Source: Carallia brachiata
Lineage: Eukaryota > Streptophyta > Magnoliopsida > Malpighiales > Rhizophoraceae
NCBI GenBank assembly: GCA_021464245.1
Contig: JADCRB010000040.1
Location: forward strand, 4,742,273 to 4,806,272
Direction: 5' to 3'
DNA length: 64,000 bases
Below the pieces are notes generated by a model. That model saw nothing but the letters and a program-made list of their open reading frames with translations. It had not been told where the DNA came from and did not search any database. Made by a program: the position numbers and the translations under genes. Below, piece by piece: positions 53,996 to 64,000 of the stretch. Positions within the stretch are counted from its first letter, which is position 1; every line of letters starts with the position of its first letter.

Positions 53996-54526
53996 AGGCC
54001 AGCTAGCTGATGATGTAAAGTCTCTTGCTACAAATTTCTCTTCCTTTCTATTGTGCTTGTGAAGAGAAACCTCGATGTGGTTAAGTTTTGAGATTCGAAC
54101 TTTAAATCTCACCTTCCTAAACCATACGAAGTGATTAATTGTATATTTATCTCATGTCTTGAGAAACTATCTCAAGAGAGAATGGTAAAGTAGTAAAACC
54201 TATGACCAAACAAAATCATGTACTGAAAGACTAAACTAAGGTTATTGGATCAATTTAGATATTACAAACTTAAATTAAGATTTTGCAATACAATTATGTA
54301 AGGCCATACAATCATCATTCATTCAAATATATTTGCAAAATCGGTTGAAATGCAAAACGGAAAATTCAAGAAACCGAAACCGATACAAAAGATGAAGGGT
54401 ATAGGTGATATAGGATGGACAATGGCCTGCAGGTGGAACAGCACCCGCGCCGTCCGTGGTTCATGAATGTCAAAGTCAAACCAAAAAAAGAGAAAGGAGC
54501 AGAACCTTGCATTCCATCCGATAAAA
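53996..54526. other. ALMT 3' flank
   Basis: Probable 3' UTR followed by AT-rich intergenic DNA. No gene or recognisable repeat until the retroelement remnant. Confidence 0.5.
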
Positions 54527-55100
54527 ATTAGAGAAAGTTTGAGAAAATAATATTTTATGTGTGTATTATATTGAGAGGTAGTCTCAATTTATACAGGAGG
54601 TTTGTATATAAAAAAAAGAAAGAAGATAATTACAAATAATGACAATAATATAGAAATTATATCAAGAATGATTTACTGAATCAAAATCATATCAAGAATA
54701 ATTTGTTGAATCTTAATATATTTTAACACGTTCTCTCAAACTCAGGATGATAAAATGGCCAACTTGAGTTTGGAAAACAAATCGTATAAGTAGATGAACC
54801 TTGGTGAAGATATCAACAATTTTATCGGCTGAAAAAAAAGAGACCAAGCAAATAGAATTCTACACAATTTACTAACAAATAAAATGATAGTTATTTTCAA
54901 TGAGCTTAAACCTCATTGTGAGCAATTAAGGCGAGAATAATATTGAGAGAATTTAAGAGAATAATATTTTGTGTGTGTATTACATCGACAGATAACTTTA
55001 ATTTATACAAGAGATTTATACATAAAAAAAGATAAAAATAATTACAAATAATAAAAATAATATCGAAATAATATTAAGCTGAATCCTAATATATTCTACC
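54527..55100 (-). mobile_element. Ty1/copia retrotransposon remnant (3' end between two LTR-like repeats)
   Basis: Two diverged direct repeats, 54527-54728 and 54942-55100, share gagaataatattttgtgtgtgtatta, aatttatac, aattacaaataat and cctaatatatt-type words in the same order. Between them, on the minus strand, is a decayed copia polyprotein end: DKIVDIFTK (about 54800-54830), preceded by an IENNYHF-like trace of the RNase H end. Stops and frame breaks make it non-functional. The left copy contains an extra ~30-bp internal duplication (atatcaagaat). LTR borders are approximate. Confidence 0.65.
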
Positions 55101-56031
55101 ACCATCCATGCCACCGTCAGAACACTAAACAAATTTTGTTCCTTAAACAAAAAAAAATGAAAATGACACCCCCGCGAGAAGCTTTAAACATGAAAAGTCA
55201 ACTCATTATTCTGTTTGGTAAATATGAGACCTTCAGATCAAAAATGGTGCCAAAGGAATAGAAACGACAAGGATGGGTTTGCTCCCAAAGTTGGTATCAG
55301 TCTATCAGAAGTACATGCCTCATGCCTGTCATCAATTTTTTTCTGGCAACATGAATGCTGATAAATGGCAAATTATGATATGTCATAGTCATACTTGTTT
55401 CCTTTATCATAAGACCCTTTGGACTGCAAATTATAACTCTCTTTGGTCTTATAAATTCTGCACCTCTCAGCTTAATAGTTAATACCTCCAAGATAGATGT
55501 TTAACGCAGGGTCTTGGCGTAGTTATAGTCCAGGACTTGATTTCTTGCAAATTGCTGGGTGCTATAACACAATCCAAATTCTGTCAATCCCATACAACAC
55601 GGCGTCATATTACAGCTTTACACTCTAAAGCAGAACAGAATTCGCGTAATTTTTCGCCAAGGTCACTGATAAAACTCACCCCAGGCCTACATTAGTAATT
55701 GAAAATCAAGAATACTGAACCGGAGTCCAAATCATGGTACCGAAACAGACAACAACTTGCGACAAGAAAGCGCTGTCGTTAAATGAAAATCAAGAAGACT
55801 GAATTCCCTGGAAATATTGCGTTGAATTGTGAGTTGCCATTAGCATCTTTCCTTGATGTTGTAACATGAAGGTGGAAATGGCCGTTCAGGATAGGAAAAA
55901 GGACAAAATGCCACATTTTCTTATAAAAACGCCAGTTGATTGATGTTGTTTCTCTAGAAAACCATAAAAAGTTTAACGGAACCTTGGTTAAGGCGAAAAC
56001 GAAGAGTAGAAGACACACGCAGAGATCAGAG
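55101..56031. other. Intergenic DNA
   Basis: No supported gene. The ORFs at 55273-55482 (plus) and 55779-56123 (minus) have no recognisable motif. The last part is probably the former promoter of the Gnk2-type pseudogene. Confidence 0.45.
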
Positions 56032-56648
56032 ATGAGTTTTCTTCCAAAGTATGCATTTTTCTTGATGGGGGTTCTCGGGATTCGGCAGCCTGGTAAAAAG
56101 TGTTTCCGATACGACCGTGACACCGGTCTTTGCGACGTAACTTGTATACGCAGGGTGATCCAGTCTAGCCTACGTTGTCGATAATTCAGGGACTGGCACG
56201 CCCACCTGCAAGAATTACGTCTAGGAAAAGGTAGTCATCTGGACGATTTTTACCTGAATTTTGGTCGATTGATGTCTTATTTTTTTCAATCGTTGATATT
56301 TTCTAAAACAACAAAATAAAAAGACAAGCTTTTTTTTTTTTTTTTCATGTTCCTTTAATGTGATTGTAAAAAAAATGAAGACAAATTATAATTTTACGCG
56401 TCAATCGGACAAAAATCTTTCGGACACGTACTCATACTCTTATGTCTACTCCAACATCTCTCCTTATCCCAATGCTTTTGCCTATGGTGATGCCGCCAGT
56501 AAAAAAAATCTCACTGGCTCAGACTGCAAAACATGTGTTAGTGCAGCAAAGACAGCCTTATCAGCTCTTTGCCCAAGTACGATAGGGGGCTCGTGCGCAG
56601 CTCCACAATTGCCGAATTAAATATGAGCAGTATCGATTTAGTGGTTGA
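56032..56648 (+). pseudogene. Gnk2-homologous (DUF26) secreted cysteine-rich protein, pseudogene
   Basis: Remains of a single Gnk2-type domain (apoplastic cysteine-rich proteins, some antifungal). The start MSFLPKYAFFLMGVLGI looks like a signal peptide. After a frame change, a VYAG trace follows with TGA at 56156-56158 where the first family cysteine is expected. Farther on, SGSDC-like and CKTCVSAAKTALSALC (56520-56575) match the C-x2-C core, and NCRIKYEQYRF in the next frame (to 56648) is the typical C-terminal block. The switch is explained by one extra G in the five-G run at 56585-56589. A Ser replaces the Cys before the core (GDAAS). At least three lesions make it non-functional. Family assignment is from motif recollection. 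Confidence 0.7.
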
Positions 56649-58384
56649 GTATTTGTTCTCCATTTTGGCAAGTACAATCATGCTTTCCATTTCTGTTTGT
56701 GGTTGTACAATGCAATTGTGACTGGCCAAAGATAAAAATCAAGTACTGTTAAATACAAGCAATAAACTTTAATTAAACACTATTTATGATCGGAACAGTT
56801 AGTTTAGTTCTTAAGGGAACCCCCCTGGCAAACAGCCGTTGTTTTGAGTTAGTTTTGAGTTAGTCTTGAGGTCCTACTTCCGAGCGACTTGTCGGTTAAC
56901 AATATATCTCGTTTGTACGTTGGGACGAAATTATGAGAGCGGTTGGGCTTCTTTTCATCGCCACCGCCAATTGGATGGCCTTGAACAGTTAACAGGTCGT
57001 TCCGGTGTGAAAAATTATGGGCTTGAGACTGTGTCAAGGGATGGAGTTAATTGTATCAACAACGCCACTGGAATGGTCTGAGTAATTAAAAATCTATTCC
57101 TGTGAAAAATTATGAGTTTGAAATTATGTCAAGTTAAGTGATGAAGTTAAATATACGTGGATTCTGTTGAGTTTTATCCAATCTACCTAGAGACAATAAA
57201 TCTGCGCAATCTCCATGGCTATATTATCCCTATTTACCTATTTTACAAACTAAAGCATCAACTATCACGCTTTCTTTTTGAATTTTTTTTTGGTTTTATT
57301 CGGTTGTGGCCCTGCAATTACATTAGTTTCATTCGACTATACCGGAGGAAAAAAAATACTGAATTTATATATTGGACAGTATCATCCACATTAACAAATG
57401 GTACAAATTTATACACTATCAAGCATTCTGTTTTTTTTTTTTTTTTTTTTTTGTTATTGACTCTTCGTTTTAAAAGTATCAGCACAATCGTGAAATTTGG
57501 GTACAAAATGTGTGAGATTCGAAACTAGTCAGGCACCTTGAGATTTGAATTGGGTTCATATCTAGTTTTTACCTATAATTTTTACGGCCGCGGCAACGAT
57601 TAGAAGACAACTGTTTTGTTTAAACTACATGCCGCGTTTCCTTTTATTCCAGGGCCGATTGCTCTGTTTCCTGAATGGGCTTGCCAATATTTTCTATTGC
57701 TTTTGATGTACATATAAACCAAAATAAATACACAAGAAAAAACATTAAACAGCAAAACATACTGCATGTAAGTTTCATTGGTGGCAGATGACAGAGTAGC
57801 AAACATTTTGCATTAACATATGGTAACCTTTTTCAAATCAATGCTGTTAAGCAAAGTATTACTTACAAGGTACAAATTTTTTATACACATGGCATTAATA
57901 TCTGAACTTAAAAAACAAAAAAAAAACAAAAAAAGATGCAATATCTAAATCTGAAATTCCAGTATTTATCAGCAGAAATGCATGAACGGTCATTATCACA
58001 ACTCAAGAGTCTTGTGTTCTCCCTGAACAAATCCTGTGTAAAGAGAAATATACTTGCTTTTGCTTATATCTCTTTCTCAACTGTCAACTCTACCTCACTG
58101 CTTTTCTTTTCTTGGTCATAATTTTGCCTTATTGTTTTCTGTCCATAAATAAAGCTGCAATAATCCTGGAAGAACCACGGCTGCTATCCTTTTTCTCCTC
58201 TATCAGGTCCATCCGTTCACCAAACATTGACTGTCCAAAAATTTGTGTAACTCAAAGAATTGAGCAATAAGACTATTAAACACCATTAGTGATGTTCTCT
58301 ACCAGTATAAGGAATCTGTACCCCTTGATCAGTAACTCTTATCCTTGAATCACCTTGGCAAAATCAGAAAGCCTTTAGTGCCAA
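56649..58384. other. Intergenic DNA and TBL 3' flank
   Basis: AT-rich with a 20-nt T run at about 57431-57452. Open stretches such as 56866-57081 and 57157-57528 show no recognisable protein. The last few hundred bases are probably the 3' UTR of the minus-strand TBL gene. Confidence 0.45.
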
Positions 58385-61300
58385 TCATAATTGTGTTTGA
58401 GTAGACTCCGTTGAATGCGTCTGTAAATTCTGTCGCTTCATAAATAGTGCATAAAGAAGCTCATTCCAAGAGTCGGGAACACCAGGCAGACACCAATGGC
58501 TGCAGTCTTGTCGGTGGAGAGGAGCTGGACCAACATTTGGCTCTAAATAGTACACAGATGTATGGCCATCCTTTCTACGTGATGACATCTTTGTCACATT
58601 CAACAAATCCAAGTTCATTGCCAGTGAATCATTGAAGTTAGTCAATACGTCAACCATTATTTTGTATCGGTATTCTGAAGAATATGGCAATGATCCTAAA
58701 TCAGGGAGTTTTTCCAAGTGACAGCTACCACCAGTCTTCCAGTCTCCACCTCTGCTACATCCAAGCATTTATTAATACAAGGTCAAGTACTGAATGATAT
58801 CTTAAATAATCAGGTCAGACAGAGGATGAAACATATGGCAGAAATCTTTCCCTTAAGATGCAATACATTGAGTTGGACCAGATGTATGGTCTTAAAGTAT
58901 CATCAGTCAAGCATGTCAACACTTTAAATTGTTGGCATTTGGCAATATATAGATTATTGAAATCAGAACTCAGGTTCCGATAAAAAGAAAAGATGACTGC
59001 ATTATCAAGCGTTCAATTGATGAAAGTGTCCAAAGGAAAAATACTGACAATTGAAAAACTGAATAGAAAAGAGAAATAAGTAAGTTGTGCACCTATGCAA
59101 ACACTAAATAGATAAGAGAGTAATGAACCCGAGTAGAATCTCCACATAATTACCATGTCATCAACTCTAAGAGTCGTCAGTGAAATTAAGTATGATATGA
59201 AAAATATTACAATGATAAATTTCTGCTGAGTGATCCAGAAATGAAAATAAATGAGGCAAACCTGAAATGCACAGGTGCATAAGTTCGAAAGAAGACTTGA
59301 GTCTTGCTTATGTTTACTTTACTGTGGATCCAAGTAATCAACGTCTCAATTGATTTTCGGTATGCAGTTTCCACAGTCATATTCATCTTTACCTCCTCCC
59401 CTTCTTGGAAGTAACAGCCCCTAGCAAATATCAACATTCAAAAGTACAAAAGTCATTAAACACTTGGAGCATCAACTAACAACAAAATAGTTTCATTCCT
59501 AACATCACGTGACTAGCTTTGTGTCTCTGTTTCACACAAGAACGTGCAGTCATAGCTGAAGTCAGGTACAAATTTAGAACAACCAAAAATCTTACTAAAG
59601 CTTAAACTTAACATAGAACACAGCACCCGCAATTATATAGTCTTGCATATATTCACTTGGGGCTCATTGTTATGGCCCTACCTGCCAACACATAGAATGG
59701 ACGTAGTCATTACACTCAAGAATTGCAACCCAAAGAGTCAAAGTTCCCATAGCAGAGCACAAAGATACAACTTTCGAGCAGTGTTAACAAGACCAAGTTT
59801 CACAATATCCTTTTCCCTCACTATCCCTAAGTTATTTAAATGGAGGAGGAAATTGATATCTGTGCACCTTAATGTTCAGGTGTCCGTAGATAAATCCAAC
59901 ACTCTAGTGCCCTTACAAAATCAGCACAACATTGCACATACATTCTTGCACATGCAAAAGAACTCAGAAACATCTGGACAACATGTGGCCTGCAAGCTAG
60001 GGAGTCAGATAGGAAAAAATTATGTCACCCACACGTTTTTACCCGGTTCCATTATGCAGAAATGCTCACATGCACATACAAGAACATATTAAGCATTTTG
60101 GGAAAAGTTATTAAATGTGTTCTCCCTACCCTCTTATTGTCTTCTCATGATTCCACCAATGGGCAGAGTTTAAAATGAGCACATCTGCATGTCTCCATTG
60201 GGGGGAAGTCCAGTCCAGCTTGTCCACCCTTACGGTCATCCTAACCTCTTCTGGAGCTCCAGCTGGAGGGTGGCCCTGGTACATTAGAAAAGGAGCTCTG
60301 TAGTACTCAATGGTGCAGTTGTAGTCCTTGAACATGAATGCCAGAAACCCACGATGCTTTGTGATTGGATTCCCATTAATTTCATAAACTGAAGAATTGT
60401 TGGGAACAGTAGAAGAAAGCATGCAGAGGAGTGACTCCCACTGGTTCCTTCCAATTGAATCACCAGCAAATACAAGTCGCCGATTCCTCAGCTTTTCTAG
60501 CATCAACCTTCCGTCAAATCTGTTCTCAAGGTAGAAAATAGAACCCAAGATATAATCATCTGTACAGTCAAACTGGCCAATTGAAACTCAAAGTTCAGAA
60601 TACTAAAGCATACACAAGCGAGGGGACAAACTCTCTACAGAAATTATTTTGTGGCACACAAATTTGAAACATACAAACATGTCCACTACTTTCTATTCAC
60701 TTCTCATAGTTTAAGGTTTTAACACATTCACATGGCGTGAACGTAAGCAACATCCTTTTACCTTTCTAAAACGAAGGAAATGTTCCATGTACGAAGTCCA
60801 ATAGAGAGCTGGGAAACATTGTTCAAGTAATCTTCCATGCCAGACACTACTTTTAATGGAATATAAGAGAGATAAAGAAGGGCAAGAGAGCACCATTGAC
60901 ACACAGAGAGGAAGTTTAGAAAAATGAAAGGGTTGCTTCTGCACATAATTTCAAAACCAAGGAGAGGTATTCTGACTAAACGAGTGAAACCATAAGACTC
61001 TTAGCAGATAACGAATTTTGCCATTCTGTGAATCAAAAACTCCGACTACTTGGGTTCTTCCACAACAACCAATCCCTTTAATGTCCCACTTGGCTACAAG
61101 CTCATGCCTACTTCAAAAAAGTTAATAGCTAAAAGGCCAAGTTCCACCAGGCTGCATCTTATAAGGCTGACGAGAACCGTCCCAAATGCCAGAATTCGAG
61201 TTTGCTCATACAATCAATGACAAAGACATGATCAAGAAAAGAAAACAAGATACACAAGGAACAAATTTAGTCAGGGAACTCAACTCATTATCAGTATGGA

Positions 61301-61694
61301 CAAAATTTAAGAAAAAAATGCAGTCACATAAGAAAAGATGACAATAATTTTTCCTTTTCCTAATTCCATACTTTCTCGGCAACCAACGGAAAGTGAAAAA
61401 TTAACAACAAAAGAAAAAGATTAAACAGACGGACAGAATAAAGAAAAAATAAATAAATAATAAATAAGAAAATGGTACCTAGGCAAGTTACAGTGCTTGG
61501 GTTGCCATCGCCACTTGGTGTAGAAACTATCGGGCCTACCATTCTCCAAACACTTAAAGCCGTTATCCATAAACAAGCAATCTTGAGTCTGGTAAAGTGG
61601 ATAGCTATCGTCCCAAACCCAATTTCCATCAAAAATATCGCAACTTTCGCCACCCATTTCAAGAAATCCCACCCTTCCCTCCTCAGCACCAGAG

Positions 61695-61788
<94 letters not shown>

Positions 61789-62038
61789 AGGATGGAGCAA
61801 TGAGTCCCAGCCAGGTGACCCCACGATAGGGGAGGCCACGGGTAACAGTCTGGTAATCCAAGTAGAAGAAGCAGCCAATGAAGAGGAAAGCAAGGAAAAA
61901 AAAGCCAAGAAAGCCAATGGAAGGCTCTAGAGGGTTCAAGCGCTTGAATTTTTTGAAGAAATACGTGTGGGTGGCCACCGTGTCGGCTGCCTGCTGCTCC
62001 TGGGAAGGCGTGATGCTGGTTAGGTTGCTCTTCTTCAT
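58385..62038 (-). CDS. TBL-family polysaccharide O-acetyltransferase (TBL10/TBL11-like)
   Basis: Golgi type II membrane protein; the family adds acetyl groups to cell-wall polysaccharides. Four exons on the minus strand: 62038-61479, 60519-60130, 59420-59262, 58751-58385; all phases agree, 491 residues. Order: short cytosolic tail, membrane anchor [20 protein letters not shown] (41-60), a low-complexity Ser/Ala stretch (~78-115), the TBL domain from [19 protein letters not shown], then the PMR5-type acyl-esterase domain with the catalytic GDS in [15 protein letters not shown] (206-208) and DxxH in [15 protein letters not shown] (452-455). Both catalytic motifs are intact. TBL10/11 placement is from recalled similarity (TBL10 is linked to pectin RG-I acetylation). 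The Ser/Ala region is a translated TCA/GCA microsatellite. Confidence 0.93.
61694..61790. repeat. CTG/CTT-type trinucleotide repeat in TBL exon 1
   Basis: On the plus strand (CTG)n with CTGTTG interruptions, then (ATG)n. On the coding strand these read as Ser codons (TCA) followed by Ala (GCA) with a few Thr (ACA). Over 20 consecutive Ala/Thr residues result, between the membrane anchor and the catalytic domain. Confidence 0.9.
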
Positions 62039-62137
62039 TTTCTTTTCTGAGGAACTGAAATTTCACTGGCTTGCGATTCTGTTCAAATATGCTACAAGAT
62101 GGTGCTTTTAAAAGCTGGGTTCTTTAAACTGAAAAGA

Positions 62138-62158
62138 ATATATAGATATATATATAAA
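62138..62158 (-). promoter_or_regulatory. Probable TATA region of the TBL gene
   Basis: TATATATAT / TATATATT sequence on the minus strand about 100-120 bp before the start codon at 62038. Upstream (62235-62260) lies a short CAGGGA hexamer repeat. The TATA call rests on position and sequence only. Confidence 0.5.
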
Positions 62159-62159
62159 T

Positions 62160-64000
62160 AAAAATAAAAAAGGAGAAGAAGAAGAATAAAGAGAGTGGGC
62201 TCTTTACTCTTTACAGAAAGAGTGAGAGGAGGGGCAGGGACAGGGACAGGGACAGAGAGAGGCCAATGATATAAGAATACCGTCGGACCGTTTATTAGAC
62301 TGAAAAAATGGAGAATGGGCTAATTGATTAGTTCAGTTCTCTTTTAAAATCCAATTTTTCGAAAATTGGACTTTGAGCTACTGAACTGACCTGTTGGAAG
62401 TTAAATTGGTGAACCGGTGACTGTTTCTCTAAGTTAATTGGTTCGGTCAGCACTCTCTTAGTTTGTTTAATACTAAGTTAACAGTAATATGATACTCTTA
62501 AAAAAAATTACGTTATTTATTAAAAAAAAAAAAAATCACACAATTTGGAACGGAGAATTTTTAAACCCTTACCTTTCATGTAAAGTAAGAGATCTTACAC
62601 TACTAAACTAAGTTGTTACTTATTAATCTTTTTTAACTTATTATTTATTCTTTCTATAAAAAAAAACCTATTATTTACTCAATATTAAAAAAAGCAACAG
62701 CTCACATCTACTTATTCCTTTTACTTTTTATAAATAACAAATTAACAATTAGTACTTTCTTTCCTTTAACTACAAAAATTATTAATTATTTTTCTTGTAT
62801 TAAATTATTTTTAAAAAAAACAATTAATTGAAATAAAAATATATAAATTATTATATATTTTATATTTAAAATATTTGAGATAAATTATTTACATTCTTTT
62901 GTATATTAACTTAGTTATAAATATTTTTAATGCATATAAATATTACATTTAAATATAGCTTTAAATATTTCTTGTTATTCTTATATAACATTATATTATA
63001 TATATAATTTTTATATATTTAACATTAAATATTAATTTTACTGATTCAACTACAGTTAAATCGATTAAATCTTAAACTGTTGAGTTCTCCAATTTAATAT
63101 CCGGCACCGTGCTTAAAACCTTGGGAGGGGCATAGAGATAGGGCGTAATGGAAAATCCGGTTTGCAAGTTTGCATTATGAGGTCTGTCTTTTTTGTCTAG
63201 TTAAAGAAGAAAATGAAACAATAAATGAATTTTAATAGAAAATTTTAAAAGATTCAAAAAAATAACAATAGTAGGAGATGCGAATGATTAAATTTGTCCA
63301 CTTAAAAATATAGATAATTGCGTGCCCCCCACTACTGTCGCTTTTTACGTCCCTTAGTCGGACTCGAATTTTAAAACATTTTATACGCACACAAGGACAG
63401 CTATTTAGGTTTCACAAAAGTTCAGATTCATGGGTTGAGCGCGCATTCAAAACATGTCTTTATTATTATCATTATTATTTTCCTTCAATGTTTTCACTGT
63501 CATTGATCTCGACTGAAATTTTGTTGATGTTGTTGTTTTTAATAAGCTTGTGAAAGGGAGAGCACAATGGAGGCCAGTAGCTTGGTGGGGTAAAGCTGAT
63601 AAATGATATGTGGGGCTCTAAAGTCTCAAAAGTATCTTGAAAACCCAGACTTTCTATTAATCAATGCCAGGAAAAAAAAAAAAAAACAGAAACAAACACA
63701 CCCAAAAGCCTGTTATACTGAAGAAAGAAAGCTGCAAATTATAAAACAAGCGGAGAGTTCTACCCAACGCCAAGCTGTAAATTATTAACAGAGAGGAATT
63801 AAAAGAGACAGAAAAATGAAATGTGGTTGTGGGCCGAGTATTGCGGCGGAGAGGGGATCAGTGGTAGTGTTTGGTCGGCGTGTGATCGTGGTGGTCCAAA
63901 AGTAGGAAAAAAGGAAAAAAAATTGGGAAAATTTAGTGGTATACAGTGAGAACAACATAATGTAACATAATATAATAAATTTATTAAATTATTAAATAAA
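62160..64000. other. TBL upstream region and intergenic DNA
   Basis: Proximal promoter followed by strongly AT-rich DNA (62450-63100) and a mixed segment to the window end. I see no gene. The 61-codon ORF at 63603-63788 is not recognisable. Confidence 0.5.

Noticed and set aside
61472..61803. Plus-strand ORFs with poly-Cys or poly-Leu opposite TBL exon 1
   Set aside because: Antisense reading of the trinucleotide repeat in the TBL coding exon.

Overview
This is a nuclear genome window from a flowering plant, most likely a eudicot. The genes are split by GT-AG introns, the intergenic DNA is very AT-rich and full of small non-autonomous transposons, and every recognisable gene is a plant family. 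I rebuilt exon structures by hand from splice sites, reading phase and recalled family sequences; no alignment or database search was run.

Layout from left to right. A Miro-type mitochondrial Rho GTPase (MIRO2-like, minus, running off the left edge) shares a ~315 bp divergent promoter with a mitochondrial-type PPR gene (plus, with an apparent 1-nt frameshift). A repeat-rich gap (7.85-12.6 kb) holds at least one transposon-like element with matching ends. A small five-exon gene of an uncharacterised plant family lies at 12.6-14.9 kb. SCY2, the second plastid SecY translocon subunit (13 exons, minus), spans 15.8-21.8 kb. A 3.2 kb gap with a 452-bp Mutator-like MITE (9-bp target duplication) separates it from XPD/UVH6, the TFIIH helicase (12 exons, plus, 25.0-29.7 kb). 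Next is a TT8-type bHLH regulator of flavonoid pigmentation (8 exons, minus, 30.7-37.8 kb), with a 15-nt microexon and several MITEs in its introns.

From 37.9 to 51.9 kb I find no gene I can support: AT-rich DNA, MITEs, a ~1 kb CT-rich minisatellite and a GC-rich island. An ALMT-type anion channel gene (six exons, plus) is at 52.0-54.0 kb. It is followed by a decayed Ty1/copia remnant, a Gnk2/DUF26 pseudogene, and a TBL-type polysaccharide O-acetyltransferase gene (four exons, minus, 58.4-62.0 kb). The rest is intergenic.

The genes do not form a pathway or cluster; this is ordinary euchromatin. The most notable points are a recurring pattern of small coding indels (PPR, the small unknown gene, perhaps MIRO2), the TT8 microexon and intronic fold-back elements, a GC-AG intron in SCY2, an altered second EF-hand in MIRO2, and several transposons whose ends can be located. 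I see no evidence of a previously undescribed biological system.
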